A stretch of DNA of 64,000 nt, from NCBI RefSeq assembly GCF_035825295.1, contig NZ_JAYMGI010000002.1, forward strand, positions 6,834,001-6,898,000, read 5' to 3'. This DNA comes from Actinacidiphila sp. DG2A-62 (lineage in GTDB: Bacteria; Actinomycetota; Actinomycetes; Streptomycetales; Streptomycetaceae). The notes under the pieces are model-generated. The model ran no database searches. It saw only the letters and a list, made by a program, of their open reading frames with translations, and had not been told where the DNA came from. This document shows, piece after piece, positions 17,214 to 26,250 of the stretch. Position 1 is the first letter of the stretch. Every line of letters begins with the position of its first letter. A program made the translations under genes and the position numbers.

Positions 17214-18137
17214 ATGGAACTGCGCATCTTCACCGAACCCCAGCAAGGGGCGAGCTACGACACTCTGCTGGCGGTCGCCAAGGCCACCGAGGACCTCGGC
17301 TTCGACGCCTTCTTCCGCTCCGACCACTATCTCGTGATGGGCGACTCGGACGGACTGCCCGGACCCACGGACGCGTGGATCACCCTCGCCGGGCTGGCAC
17401 GGGAGACCAGCAGGATCCGTCTGGGCACGCTCGTCACGGCCGGCACCTTCCGGCTGCCCGGTGTCCTGGCCATCCAGGTGGCCCAGGTCGACCAGATGTC
17501 GGGCGGACGGATCGAGCTCGGGCTCGGCTCGGGGTGGTACGAGGCGGAGCACACCGCCTACGGCATCCCGTTCCCCAAGGAGAAGTTCGCGCGCCTGGAG
17601 GAACAGCTCGCCGTCGTCACCGGGCTGTGGGGCACCCCCGTGGGCAAGACCTTCGACTACGACGGGACGTTCTACCAGCTGAAGGACTCGCCCGCGCTGC
17701 CCAAGCCCGCCCAGCCGAAGCTGCCGGTGATCGTCGGCGGCCTCGGCGCCAAGCGGACCCCGCAGCTGGCTGCGCGGTACGCGGCGGAGTTCAACATGCC
17801 CTTCGCGTCGCAGGAGGACACCGCGCGGCAGTTCGGCCGGGTCCGGGAGGCTGCCCAGGCCGCCGGGCGCGCGGCGGACGACCTCGTGTACTCCAACGCG
17901 CTGGTCGCCGCGGTGGGCAAGGACGACGCCGAGGTCGCCCGCAGGGCCGCGGCGATCGGCCGTGAGGTCGGCGAGCTGAAGGAGAACGGCCTGGCGGGCT
18001 CGCCCGCCGAGGTCGTGGACAAGATCGGGCGGTACGCCGAGGCGGGCGCCACCCGCTTCTACCTCCAGATCCTCGACCTGCACGACCTCGACCACCTGGA
18101 GCTGATCTCCTCGCAGGTCCAGTCCCAGCTCGGGTGA
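17214..18137 (+). CDS. LLM-class F420-dependent oxidoreductase
   Basis: A 307-residue bacterial-luciferase-like TIM-barrel enzyme. Recognisable parts are FDAFFRSDHYLVMG near residue 32, TSRIRLGTLVTAGTFRLPGVLA, MSGGRIELGLGSGWYEAEH and LPVIVGGLGAKRTPQLAARY. These are typical of actinobacterial F420-dependent oxidoreductases that reduce or oxidise small molecules with coenzyme F420. The substrate is not predictable. It begins 33 nt after the preceding small gene and is followed 10 nt later by the homocysteine methyltransferase gene, so the three may be co-transcribed. Confidence 0.9.
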   Translation: MELRIFTEPQQGASYDTLLAVAKATEDLGFDAFFRSDHYLVMGDSDGLPGPTDAWITLAGLARETSRIRLGTLVTAGTFRLPGVLAIQVAQVDQMSGGRIELGLGSGWYEAEHTAYGIPFPKEKFARLEEQLAVVTGLWGTPVGKTFDYDGTFYQLKDSPALPKPAQPKLPVIVGGLGAKRTPQLAARYAAEFNMPFASQEDTARQFGRVREAAQAAGRAADDLVYSNALVAAVGKDDAEVARRAAAIGREVGELKENGLAGSPAEVVDKIGRYAEAGATRFYLQILDLHDLDHLELISSQVQSQLG

Positions 18138-18147
18138 GCCGGCCGTG

Positions 18148-19038
18148 ATGTCGCTGCCGGCCGCGGGGGAGGCGCTCGTCCTGGACGGCGGGCTGTCCAA
18201 CCAGCTCGCCGACCAGGGGTGCGACCTGGACGACCCCCTGTGGTCGGCACGGCTCCTGGCCGACGCGCCCGAGCAGGTCGAGGCCGCGCACGCCGCCTAC
18301 GCGCGGGCTGGGGCACAGGTGCTGACCACGGCCAGTTACCAGGCGACGTACGAGGGGTTCGCGCGCCGGGGGATCGGCCCGGCGCGGACCACGGCGCTGC
18401 TGCGGCGCAGCGTCGAACTCGCCCGGCGGGCCGCGGCGGCGGGGTCCGGCGTGCGGGTGGCGGCGTCGGTCGGGCCGTACGGCGCGATGCTCGCGGACGG
18501 CAGCGAGTACCGCGGGCGGTACGGGCTGAGCGTGCGGGAGCTGACGGCGTTCCACCGGCCGAGGATCGAGGCGCTGGCCGAGGCGGGTCCGGACGTCCTC
18601 GCGCTGGAGACGGTGCCGGACGTGGCCGAGGCGGAGGCGATGCTGAAGGCCGCCCAGGGGTGCGGCGTCCCGGTGTGGCTGTCGTACACGGTGGCCGGCG
18701 ACCGCACCCGCGCCGGCCAGCCGCTCGCGGAGGCCTTCGCGGTGGCCGCGGGCCGGGAGGACGTCGTGGCCGTCGGCGTCAACTGCTGCAGCCCGCTGGA
18801 CGCCGACGCGGCGGTGCCGCTCGCCGCGCGGATCAGCGGCAAGCCCGTCGTCGTCTACCCCAACAGCGGCGAGGGCTGGGACCCGGCCGCCCGCGCATGG
18901 ACGGGTCCCGCCGCAGAGCCCGTAGGGCTCGCGGGCCACGCCCTGCGGTGGCGGGAGGAGGGCGCACGGCTCATCGGCGGCTGTTGCAGGGTCGGCCCGC
19001 CGGCGATCGCCGCCGTCGCCGGGGCGCTGCGCCCCTGA
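18148..19038 (+). CDS. mmuM: Homocysteine S-methyltransferase
   Basis: A 296-residue zinc-dependent TIM-barrel enzyme that transfers a methyl group from S-methylmethionine (or SAM) to homocysteine to give methionine. The zinc ligands are in VAVGVNCCSP and IGGCCRVGP, the conserved Cys sites of the family. The N-terminus LVLDGGLSNQLADQG is the standard start of MmuM. ATG 18148 follows an in-frame GTG at 18145; either could be used. It lies 10 nt after the F420 oxidoreductase gene. Confidence 0.9.
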   Translation: MSLPAAGEALVLDGGLSNQLADQGCDLDDPLWSARLLADAPEQVEAAHAAYARAGAQVLTTASYQATYEGFARRGIGPARTTALLRRSVELARRAAAAGSGVRVAASVGPYGAMLADGSEYRGRYGLSVRELTAFHRPRIEALAEAGPDVLALETVPDVAEAEAMLKAAQGCGVPVWLSYTVAGDRTRAGQPLAEAFAVAAGREDVVAVGVNCCSPLDADAAVPLAARISGKPVVVYPNSGEGWDPAARAWTGPAAEPVGLAGHALRWREEGARLIGGCCRVGPPAIAAVAGALRP

Positions 19039-19184
19039 CAGGTGACACGAGCCGCGTCTCGCGGTGGCGCCGGCCGCCTCCCGGCCCGCCACGCGGCGCA
19101 GCGCACCCGGCCACGGCTGTTCCCAAGGCCGCGCCCCGGGAAAAGTCGTGGCCGGGCGTCGTGGGGGCCGGGGATACTCGGCGG

Positions 19185-20720
19185 GTGTTCATGACGATCT
19201 CCACCACGCGCGACGCGGCAGGACCGGCGACGGACCTGGGATTCCTGCTGCACAAGCACCCGGACCGGGCCCAGGTCTTCTCGACCTCCTACGGGGACGC
19301 CCACGTGTTCTACCCCGAGGCGACGCCGGACCGGACGACGGCGGCGCTGCTGCTGGAGGTCGATCCGCCGGCGCTGGTGCGGCGCGGGCGGACCAAGGGC
19401 CGGGGCGGGGCGCCGGACGCGGCGCTGGCGCAGTACGTCAACGACCGGCCGTACGCGGCGTCGTCGCTGTTCGCGGTGGCGCTGCGGACGGTGTTCTCCT
19501 CGGCGTTGCGGGGGGAGTGCCGCACCATGCCCGAGCGGGCCGCAGCGCCGCTGCCGTTGAGGGTGGAGGTGCCCGCGCTGCCGGCGCGCGGCGGGCCGGC
19601 GCTGGTGGAGCGGCTGTTCGCACCGCTCGGCTGGCGGGTGGCGGCCGAACCCGTCGCGCTGGACGAGCAGTTTCCGCAGTGGGGCGAGTCGCGGTACGTG
19701 CGGCTGGTGCTGGAGGGCGAGCTGCGGCTGGCCGACGCGCTGCGGCACCTGTACGTGCTGCTGCCGGTGCTGGACGACGCCAAGCACTACTGGGTGTCGG
19801 CCGACGAGGTCGACAAGCTGCTGCGGTTCGGCGAGGGCTGGCTGCCCGGCCACCCGGAGCAGAAGCTGATCACCAGCCGCTACCTGTCCCGGCGCTGGTC
19901 GCTGACCCAGCGGGCGATGGAGCGGCTGGAGCTGGCCCGGCTGGCGGACGCCGACGACATCGAGGTGGAGGAGCTGGACAACGCGGTCGCGCCGCAGGCC
20001 CCGGACGACGAGCCGGAGCGGCCGACCCCGTTGGCGGTGCGGCGCCGTGAGGCGATCCTGGCCGTGCTGCGCGCGGCGGGCGCGGCCACGGTGCTCGACC
20101 TGGGCTGCGGGCAGGGGCAGTTGGTCGCGGCGATGCTCAAGGAGCCGCGGTTCACCGAGATCGTCGGCGTGGACGTGTCGGCGCGCGCCCTGGACATGGC
20201 CGCCCGGCGGCTGCGGCTGGACCGGATGGGGGAGCGGCAGGCGTCCCGGGTGACGTTGCTCCAGGGGGCGCTGACGTACACCGACGCCCGGCTGAAGGGT
20301 TACGACGCGGCGGTGCTGAGCGAGGTGATCGAGCACGTCGACGAGCCGCGGCTGCCGGCGCTGGAGTACGCGGTGTTCGGCGCCGCCCGGCCCGGCACGG
20401 TGGTCGTGACCACGCCGAACGTCGAGTACAACGTGCGCTGGGAGACGCTGCCGCACGGGCATGTCCGGCACGCCGACCACCGGTTCGAGTGGACCCGCGC
20501 GCAGTTCGCCGAGTGGGCGCGGCGGACGGCCGCGCTCCACGGGTACGCCGTCCGGTTCGCGCCGGTCGGCCCCGATGACCCCGAGGTCGGGCCGCCCACG
20601 CAGATGGCCGTCTTCACCCGCGGCGACGCGGAGCCGCGGACGGTCGGCGACCCCACCGAGAACGACGGCCGCACCGGCAGCGGCGGCCCGGACGACGAGA
20701 ACGAGGAGGCGACGGCATGA
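19185..20720 (+). CDS. hen1: 3'-terminal RNA ribose 2'-O-methyltransferase Hen1
   Basis: Bacterial Hen1 methylates the 2'-OH at the cut site of a damaged RNA during repair, so that the RNA resealed by Pnkp resists re-cleavage. The 511-residue protein has the bacterial-specific N-terminal domain (DLGFLLHKHPDRAQVFS, residues 15-240), a linker, and a C-terminal methyltransferase. SAM binding is in VLDLGCGQGQLVA; the metal-binding EVIEHVDEPRL holds the E..EH pattern. The C-terminal 35 residues are acidic/Gly-rich. Start is GTG 19185 (VFMTISTT), with ATG 19191 as alternative. The stop overlaps the pnkp start (ATGA). Confidence 0.93.
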   Translation: MFMTISTTRDAAGPATDLGFLLHKHPDRAQVFSTSYGDAHVFYPEATPDRTTAALLLEVDPPALVRRGRTKGRGGAPDAALAQYVNDRPYAASSLFAVALRTVFSSALRGECRTMPERAAAPLPLRVEVPALPARGGPALVERLFAPLGWRVAAEPVALDEQFPQWGESRYVRLVLEGELRLADALRHLYVLLPVLDDAKHYWVSADEVDKLLRFGEGWLPGHPEQKLITSRYLSRRWSLTQRAMERLELARLADADDIEVEELDNAVAPQAPDDEPERPTPLAVRRREAILAVLRAAGAATVLDLGCGQGQLVAAMLKEPRFTEIVGVDVSARALDMAARRLRLDRMGERQASRVTLLQGALTYTDARLKGYDAAVLSEVIEHVDEPRLPALEYAVFGAARPGTVVVTTPNVEYNVRWETLPHGHVRHADHRFEWTRAQFAEWARRTAALHGYAVRFAPVGPDDPEVGPPTQMAVFTRGDAEPRTVGDPTENDGRTGSGGPDDENEEATA

Positions 20721-23599
20721 CCGAGACGAAGACCGGGACGGGGACGGCGGACGCGACGCGCGCGCTGGCCGTCACCGACCTGTCCCTGGTGGTGCTGATC
20801 GGCGCCAGCGGGTCGGGCAAGTCCACGTTCGTCGCGCGCCACTTCAAGCCCACCGAGATCATCTCCTCGGACTTCTGCCGGGGCCTGGTCAGCGACGACG
20901 AGAACGACCAGAGCGCGACGTCGGACGCGTTCGACGTGCTGCACTACATCGCGGGCAAGCGGCTCGCGGCGGGCCGCCGTACCGTCGTCGACGCCACCAG
21001 CGTGCAGCGCGAGGCCCGCGCCCAGCTGGTCAAGCTGGCGCGCGAGCACGACGTGCTGCCCATCGCGATCGTCCTGGACGTCCCCGAGCAGGTGTGCCTG
21101 GAGCGCAACGCCGCGCGCCCGGACCGGGCCGCGCTGCCGCGCCACGTCGTGCAGCGCCACCAGCGCGAGCTGCGCCGCTCCCTGCGCGGCCTGGAGCGCG
21201 AGGGATTCCGCAAGGTGCACGTGCTGCGCGGCGTCGCGCAGATCGACGCGGCGCGGATCGTCACCGAGCGCCGCTACAACGACCTGGCGCACCTGACCGG
21301 CCCGTTCGACATCATCGGCGACGTGCACGGCTGCGCCTTCGAGCTGGAGGCGCTGCTCGACCGCCTCGGCTACGAGGAGCAGCCCGCGCAGGCCCCGCAG
21401 CCCGTGCCGCCCGCGCCCGCCTCCGCCGCGCAGCCCGCCTCCGCCGCGCAGGCCGACGCCGCGTCCGCTGTCGCCGCTACGGCCGACGTCGCTACCGCCG
21501 ACGTCGCTTCCGTCGGCGCCGCTTCCGCCGCCGCCCTCCCCGCGCGCCGCCGCGCGCCCGGCACCCCGCTGGGCCCGCGCGTGCACCCGCAGGGACGTAC
21601 CGCCGTCTTCGTCGGCGACCTGGTGGACCGCGGCCCGGACAGCCCCGGCGTGCTGCGCCGCGTCATGGCGATGGTCGAGGCCGGCTCGGCGCTGTGCGTG
21701 CCGGGCAACCACGAGAACAAGCTCGGCCGCTGGCTCAAGGGCCGCCAGGTGCGGCACACCCACGGCCTCGCCGAGACCGTCGAGCAGCTGGAGCGCGAGC
21801 ACGAGGCCGACCCGGCGTTCCGCGACCGGGTGCGCACCTTCGTGGACGGCCTGGTCAGCCACTACGTGCTGGACGGCGGCCGGCTCGTGGTGTGCCACGC
21901 CGGCCTGCCGGAGAAGTACCACGGCCGCACCTCCGGACGGGTGCGCTCGCACGCGCTGTACGGGGAGACGACCGGCGAGACCGACGAGTTCGGCCTGCCG
22001 GTGCGTTACCCGTGGGCGGAGGACTACCGCGGCCGGGCCGCCGTCGTCTACGGCCACACCCCTGTGCCCACCGCGTCGTGGCTGAACAACACGATCTGCC
22101 TGGACACCGGCGCGGTCTTCGGCGGGAAGCTGACCGCGCTGCGCTGGCCGGAGCGCGAGATCGTCGACGTCCCGGCCGAGCGCGTCTGGTACGAGCCGGT
22201 CCGCCCGCTGGAGTCGCGGACGCAGGCGCCGGGCGGCCGGGAGGGCCGGCCGCTGGACCTGGCCGACGTGACGGGCCGCCGCATCGTGGAGACGTCGCGG
22301 ATGGGCCGGCTCGCGGTGCGCGAGGAGAACGCGGCGGCGGCGGTGGAGGTCATGAGCCGTTTCGCGATCGACCCGCGGCTGCTGACCTACCTGCCGCCGA
22401 CCATGGCGCCGTGCGCGACCTCGCAGGCGGAGGGCTACCTGGAGCACCCGCGCGAGGCGTTCGCCGCCTTCCGCGAGAGCGGCGTGCGCCACGTGGTGTG
22501 CGAGGAGAAGCACATGGGCTCGCGCGCGGTGGCCCTGGTGTGCCGCGACGAGGCGGTGGCGAAGGAGCGGTTCGGCGTCGAGGGCGTCACCGGCGCGCTG
22601 CACACCCGCACCGGGCGGCCGTTCTTCGACGACCCCGCGGTGACCGAGGAGTTCCTCGCGCGGCTGCGCGCCGCGGTCGGGGCGGCGGGGCTGTGGGACG
22701 AGCTGGACACCGGCTGGCTGCTGCTGGACGCGGAGCTGCTGCCGTGGTCGCTGAAGGCGTCGGGGCTGCTGCGCAAGCAGTACGCGGCGGTCGGCGCGGC
22801 GGCGGGCGCGGTGTTCCCGCCCGCGCTTGCGGCTCTGGAGGCAGCGGCGGCGCGCGGCGCCGACGTGACCGGGCTGCTCGCCCGGCAGCGCGAACGGGCC
22901 GCGGACGCGGGGGCGTTCACCGACGCCTACCGCCGCTACTGCTGGACCACCGACGGGCTCGACGGGGTACGCCTCGCGCCGTTCCAGCTCCTCGCCGCCG
23001 AGGGCGCGAGCCTGGCCGGGCTCCCGCACGACCGGCAGCTGGAGCTGATCGACCGGCTCGTCGACGCGGACGCGGCAGGCGGATCGGGGAGCACGGACGG
23101 ACCGGGGAGCACGGACGGACCGGGCAGAACGGGGCACGCCGACGTCACGGGGGACGCCGGCGGCGCCGGCCGCGCCCGCCCGGGCGGCCTGCTCCAGCGC
23201 ACCGGCCGGCTGATGGTCGACACGGCGGACGAGCAGTCGGTCGAGGCCGGCGTCCGGTGGTGGCTGGACGCGACCGAGGCCGGCGGCGAGGGCATGGTCG
23301 TCAAGCCGCTGGACGCCCAGGTGCGCGACGAGGGCGGCCGGCTGGTGCAGCCGGGCATCAAGTGCCGCGGCCGGGAGTATCTGCGGATCATCTACGGTCC
23401 GGAGTACACCCGGCCCGAGCACCTGGCGCGGCTGCGGACCCGGGCACTGGGCCACAAGCGGTCGCTGGCGCTGCGCGAGTACGCGCTCGGTCTGGAGGCG
23501 CTGGACCGCCTGGCGGCGGGCGAGCCGTTGTGGCGCGTGCACGAGGCGGTGTTCGCGGTCCTCGCGCTGGAGTCCGAGCCGGTCGACCCCCGACTGTGA
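20717..23599 (+). CDS. pnkp: Polynucleotide kinase-phosphatase-ligase Pnkp (RNA repair)
   Basis: A 960-residue three-module RNA-repair enzyme. The kinase (residues 20-190) has GASGSGKST. The metallophosphatase (195-490) has DVHGC, GDLVDRGPDSPG and GNHENK. The adenylyltransferase/ligase (500-960) has the lysine motif EEKHMGSRA and GEGMVVKPL. It heals 3'-phosphate and 5'-OH ends and, with Hen1, seals the RNA. Two low-complexity inserts break the usual plan: an Ala/Pro stretch of about 55 residues inside the phosphatase (nt 21385-21560), and 18-bp tandem repeats encoding GSTDGP in the ligase (nt about 23090-23130). At 960 residues it is longer than the family norm of about 850 to 870. Confidence 0.93.
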   Translation: MTETKTGTGTADATRALAVTDLSLVVLIGASGSGKSTFVARHFKPTEIISSDFCRGLVSDDENDQSATSDAFDVLHYIAGKRLAAGRRTVVDATSVQREARAQLVKLAREHDVLPIAIVLDVPEQVCLERNAARPDRAALPRHVVQRHQRELRRSLRGLEREGFRKVHVLRGVAQIDAARIVTERRYNDLAHLTGPFDIIGDVHGCAFELEALLDRLGYEEQPAQAPQPVPPAPASAAQPASAAQADAASAVAATADVATADVASVGAASAAALPARRRAPGTPLGPRVHPQGRTAVFVGDLVDRGPDSPGVLRRVMAMVEAGSALCVPGNHENKLGRWLKGRQVRHTHGLAETVEQLEREHEADPAFRDRVRTFVDGLVSHYVLDGGRLVVCHAGLPEKYHGRTSGRVRSHALYGETTGETDEFGLPVRYPWAEDYRGRAAVVYGHTPVPTASWLNNTICLDTGAVFGGKLTALRWPEREIVDVPAERVWYEPVRPLESRTQAPGGREGRPLDLADVTGRRIVETSRMGRLAVREENAAAAVEVMSRFAIDPRLLTYLPPTMAPCATSQAEGYLEHPREAFAAFRESGVRHVVCEEKHMGSRAVALVCRDEAVAKERFGVEGVTGALHTRTGRPFFDDPAVTEEFLARLRAAVGAAGLWDELDTGWLLLDAELLPWSLKASGLLRKQYAAVGAAAGAVFPPALAALEAAAARGADVTGLLARQRERAADAGAFTDAYRRYCWTTDGLDGVRLAPFQLLAAEGASLAGLPHDRQLELIDRLVDADAAGGSGSTDGPGSTDGPGRTGHADVTGDAGGAGRARPGGLLQRTGRLMVDTADEQSVEAGVRWWLDATEAGGEGMVVKPLDAQVRDEGGRLVQPGIKCRGREYLRIIYGPEYTRPEHLARLRTRALGHKRSLALREYALGLEALDRLAAGEPLWRVHEAVFAVLALESEPVDPRL

Positions 23600-23606
23600 T
23601 CCCCGT

Positions 23607-23640
23607 CGCGCCCGGCCCGCCGCTCGCCGGGCCGGGCGCG
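23607..23640 (+). terminator. Hairpin terminator after pnkp
   Basis: A perfect 13-bp stem (CGCGCCCGGCCCG, 23607-23619; complement 23628-23640) with an 8-nt loop, starting 7 nt after the pnkp stop codon and ending before the arginine deiminase leader. Confidence 0.75.
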
Positions 23641-23671
23641 TGACGGCGGAAAAATGGGAAGGTCTGGTCTC

Positions 23672-24895
23672 ATGGGATTCCACGTCGACTCCGAGACCGG
23701 CCGGCTGCGCAGCGTCATCCTGCACCGGCCGGATCTGGAACTGAAGCGCCTGACCCCGACCAACAAGGACGCGCTGCTCTTCGACGACCTGCTGTGGGTG
23801 CGGCGGGCGCGGGCCGAGCACGACGGGTTTGCGGACGTGCTGCGCGACCGGGGCGTGCAGGTGCACCTGTTCGGCGACCTGCTGGCCGAGACGCTCGCGC
23901 TGCCCGCGGCCCGGCGGCTGGTGCTGGACCGGGTGTTCGACGAGAAGGAGTACGGCCCGCTGGCCACCGGCCACCTGCGGGCCGCCTTCGACGAGCTGGA
24001 CGCGGCCGACCTGGCGGAGGCGCTGGTCGGCGGGATGACCAAACGGGAGTTCCTGGAGCGCTTCGCCGAGCCGGTCTCGGTCCTCTTCCACGCCATGGAC
24101 CTGGACGACTTCCTGCTCAGCCCGCTGCCCAACCACCTGTTCACCCGGGACACCTCGGCGTGGGTGTACGACGGGGTGTCGATCAACGCGATGCGCTGGC
24201 CGGCCCGGCAGCGCGAGACCGTGCACTTCGAGGCGATCTACCGGCACCACCCGCTGTTCGCCGGCGGCGGCTTCCACGTGTGGTCCGAGGGCCAGAGCGC
24301 GTACCCGTCGACCATCGAGGGCGGCGACGTGCTGGTGATCGGCCGGGGCGCGGTGCTGATCGGGATGAGCGAGCGCACCACCCCGCAGGCGGTGGAGATG
24401 CTGGCCCGCGGCCTGTTCGCGGCGGGCTCGGCCCGGACCATCGTGGCGCTGGACATGCCCAAGCGGCGGGCGTTCATGCACCTGGACACCGTGATGACGA
24501 TGGTCGACGGCGACACCTTCACCCAGTACGCGGGGCTGGGCATGCTGCGTTCGTACACCATCGAGCCGGGCGCGGAGGAGGGCGACCTGAAGGTCACCGA
24601 CCATCCGCCGGAGCACATGCACCGGGCCATCGCGGCGGCGCTCGGCCTGGACACGATCACCGTGCTCACCGCGACGCAGGACGTGCACGCGGCCGAGCGC
24701 GAGCAGTGGGACGACGGCTGCAACGTGCTCGCCGTGGAGCCGGGCGTGGTGGTGGCCTACGAGCGCAACGCCACCACCAACACCTTCCTGCGCAAGCGCG
24801 GCATCGAGGTGATCGAGATCCCCGGCAGCGAACTCGGCCGGGGCCGCGGCGGCCCGCGCTGCATGAGCTGCCCTGTCGAGCGCGACGCGGTGTGA
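23672..24895 (+). CDS. arcA: Arginine deiminase
   Basis: A 407-residue enzyme hydrolysing arginine to citrulline and ammonia, the first step of the arginine deiminase pathway. Family motifs are present: [14 protein letters not shown] at the N-terminus, [35 protein letters not shown], and the nucleophile Cys in [10 protein letters not shown] at the C-terminus. ATG 23672 has a GGGAAGG ribosome site; an in-frame ATG 18 nt upstream is less well placed. It is followed by ornithine carbamoyltransferase, the next pathway step, after a 135-bp gap with its own control sequences. No carbamate kinase gene is visible. Confidence 0.95.
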   Translation: MGFHVDSETGRLRSVILHRPDLELKRLTPTNKDALLFDDLLWVRRARAEHDGFADVLRDRGVQVHLFGDLLAETLALPAARRLVLDRVFDEKEYGPLATGHLRAAFDELDAADLAEALVGGMTKREFLERFAEPVSVLFHAMDLDDFLLSPLPNHLFTRDTSAWVYDGVSINAMRWPARQRETVHFEAIYRHHPLFAGGGFHVWSEGQSAYPSTIEGGDVLVIGRGAVLIGMSERTTPQAVEMLARGLFAAGSARTIVALDMPKRRAFMHLDTVMTMVDGDTFTQYAGLGMLRSYTIEPGAEEGDLKVTDHPPEHMHRAIAAALGLDTITVLTATQDVHAAEREQWDDGCNVLAVEPGVVVAYERNATTNTFLRKRGIEVIEIPGSELGRGRGGPRCMSCPVERDAV

Positions 24896-24931
24896 GAACC
24901 CCGACCTACGCCTCGACCTACGCCCTAGCCT

Positions 24932-24957
24932 GTATAAGCATGCCGATGATCGTATAG
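24932..24957 (+). promoter_or_regulatory. Imperfect palindrome in the arcB leader
   Basis: An unusually AT-rich segment in the arcA-arcB gap. It contains GTATAAGCAT and, in inverse order, GATGATCGTATAG, giving a TATA-x-G...CAT/ATG...TATA dyad around about 24944. It may be the arcB promoter with an operator (ArgR is the obvious candidate regulator). It does not match an ARG box well enough to claim. Confidence 0.35.
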
Positions 24958-25030
24958 ACTTCCACCCGGCCGGCTGGTGCCTCACCGGTACGCCGCCGGT
25001 ACGTCGCAGCACTCGATCTAGGAGCTTCGC

Positions 25031-26032
25031 ATGGCCGTCGACCTCAAGGGCCGGCACTTCCTCAAGGAACTGGACTTCACCGCGGAGGAGTTCGGCCACC
25101 TGGTGGCGCTGGCCGCCGAGCTGAAGGCGGCCAAGAAGGCCGGCGCCGAGGTGCGGCGGCTGAGCGGCCGCACCATCGCGCTGATCTTCGAGAAGACCTC
25201 GACCAGGACCCGCTGCTCCTTCGAGGTCGCCGCCGCCGACCAGGGCGCGCACACCACCTATCTCGACCCCTCGGGCTCGCAGATCGGCCACAAGGAGTCG
25301 GTCAGGGACACCGCCCGGGTGCTGGGCCGGATGTTCGACGGCATCGAGTACCGCGGCCACGGCCAGGCGGTGGTCGAGGAGCTGGCCGCGCACGCCGGGG
25401 TGCCGGTGTGGAACGGCCTGACCGACGAGTGGCACCCCACCCAGATGCTCGCCGACGTGCTCACCATGACCGAGCACAACCCGAAGCCGCTCACCGAGAT
25501 CTCCTACGCCTACCTCGGCGACGCCCGCTCCAACATGGGCAACTCGCTGCTGGTCACCGGCGCGCTGCTGGGCATGGACGTGCGGATCGGCGCCCCCGAG
25601 GGACTGTGGCCGGACGCCACGGTGATCGCCGAGGCCCGGCGGCTGGCCGACGCCTCCGGGGCGCGGATCACCCTCACCCACGACGTGGCCGAGGCGGTGG
25701 CGGGCGTGGACCACGTGCACACCGACGTGTGGGTGTCGATGGGTGAGCCGAAGGAGGTCTGGGACGAACGGATCGCGCTGCTCAAGCCGTACGCGGTGAC
25801 CGCCGACGTGCTGCGCGCCACCGGCAACCCGCAGGTCACCTTCCTGCACTGCCTGCCCGCGTTCCACGACCTGGGCACCGGCGTCGGCCGGGAGATCCAC
25901 GCCCGGCACGGCCTGGAGTTTCTGGAGGTCTCCGACGAGGTCTTCGAGTCGGAGCGGTCCATCGTCTTCGACCAGGCGGAGAACCGGATGCACACGATCA
26001 AGGCGGTCCTGGTGGCGACCCTGGCCGGCTGA
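25031..26032 (+). CDS. arcB: Ornithine carbamoyltransferase
   Basis: A 333-residue transcarbamylase. The carbamoyl-phosphate site is in [14 protein letters not shown], with [12 protein letters not shown] as the second loop; the ornithine-side SMG loop ([10 protein letters not shown]) and [10 protein letters not shown] hold the catalytic Cys region. It interconverts citrulline plus phosphate and ornithine plus carbamoyl-phosphate. The neighbouring arginine deiminase suggests the catabolic (ArcB) form rather than the biosynthetic ArgF, which the sequence alone does not separate. ATG 25031 has a GGAGC ribosome site. The 3' flank carries three tandem hairpins. Confidence 0.93.
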   Translation: MAVDLKGRHFLKELDFTAEEFGHLVALAAELKAAKKAGAEVRRLSGRTIALIFEKTSTRTRCSFEVAAADQGAHTTYLDPSGSQIGHKESVRDTARVLGRMFDGIEYRGHGQAVVEELAAHAGVPVWNGLTDEWHPTQMLADVLTMTEHNPKPLTEISYAYLGDARSNMGNSLLVTGALLGMDVRIGAPEGLWPDATVIAEARRLADASGARITLTHDVAEAVAGVDHVHTDVWVSMGEPKEVWDERIALLKPYAVTADVLRATGNPQVTFLHCLPAFHDLGTGVGREIHARHGLEFLEVSDEVFESERSIVFDQAENRMHTIKAVLVATLAG

Positions 26033-26040
26033 GCCCGACG

Positions 26041-26121
26041 CCGGCCCTCGGCGGCGCGGCCCGAGCCCCGGCCCTCGGCGGCGCGGCCCGAGCCCCGGCC
26101 CTCGGCGGCGCGGCCCGAGCG
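26041..26121 (+). repeat. Three perfect 27-bp tandem repeats, each a hairpin
   Basis: Exact copies begin at 26041, 26068 and 26095. Each copy contains CTCGG-N9-CCGAG, a 5-bp stem. The array starts 8 nt after the arcB stop codon, so it probably serves as a multi-hairpin terminator or 3' stabiliser. Confidence 0.8.
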
Positions 26122-26250
26122 CCGTGTCCCGACGCCGGCGTCCCGCCCGCCCCGTCCCGCTCGCCGGCTCCAGCGGCCGTGCCTCCCCTGTGTCGCCTTG
26201 GTGACGACGGTCACGAACGAGTGATACCGTCGAGACGGAGGAGGCCGCGC

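Noticed and set aside
24932-24957. ArgR-type ARG box before arcB
   Set aside because: The dyad is AT-rich and near the right place, but the match to known ARG-box halves is too weak to name the regulator.
20300-25993. A 1897-codon open frame on the minus strand
   Set aside because: It lies opposite hen1, pnkp, arcA and arcB and is open only because of high GC at third positions. Its translation is low-complexity His/Gln/Val/Arg text without domains.
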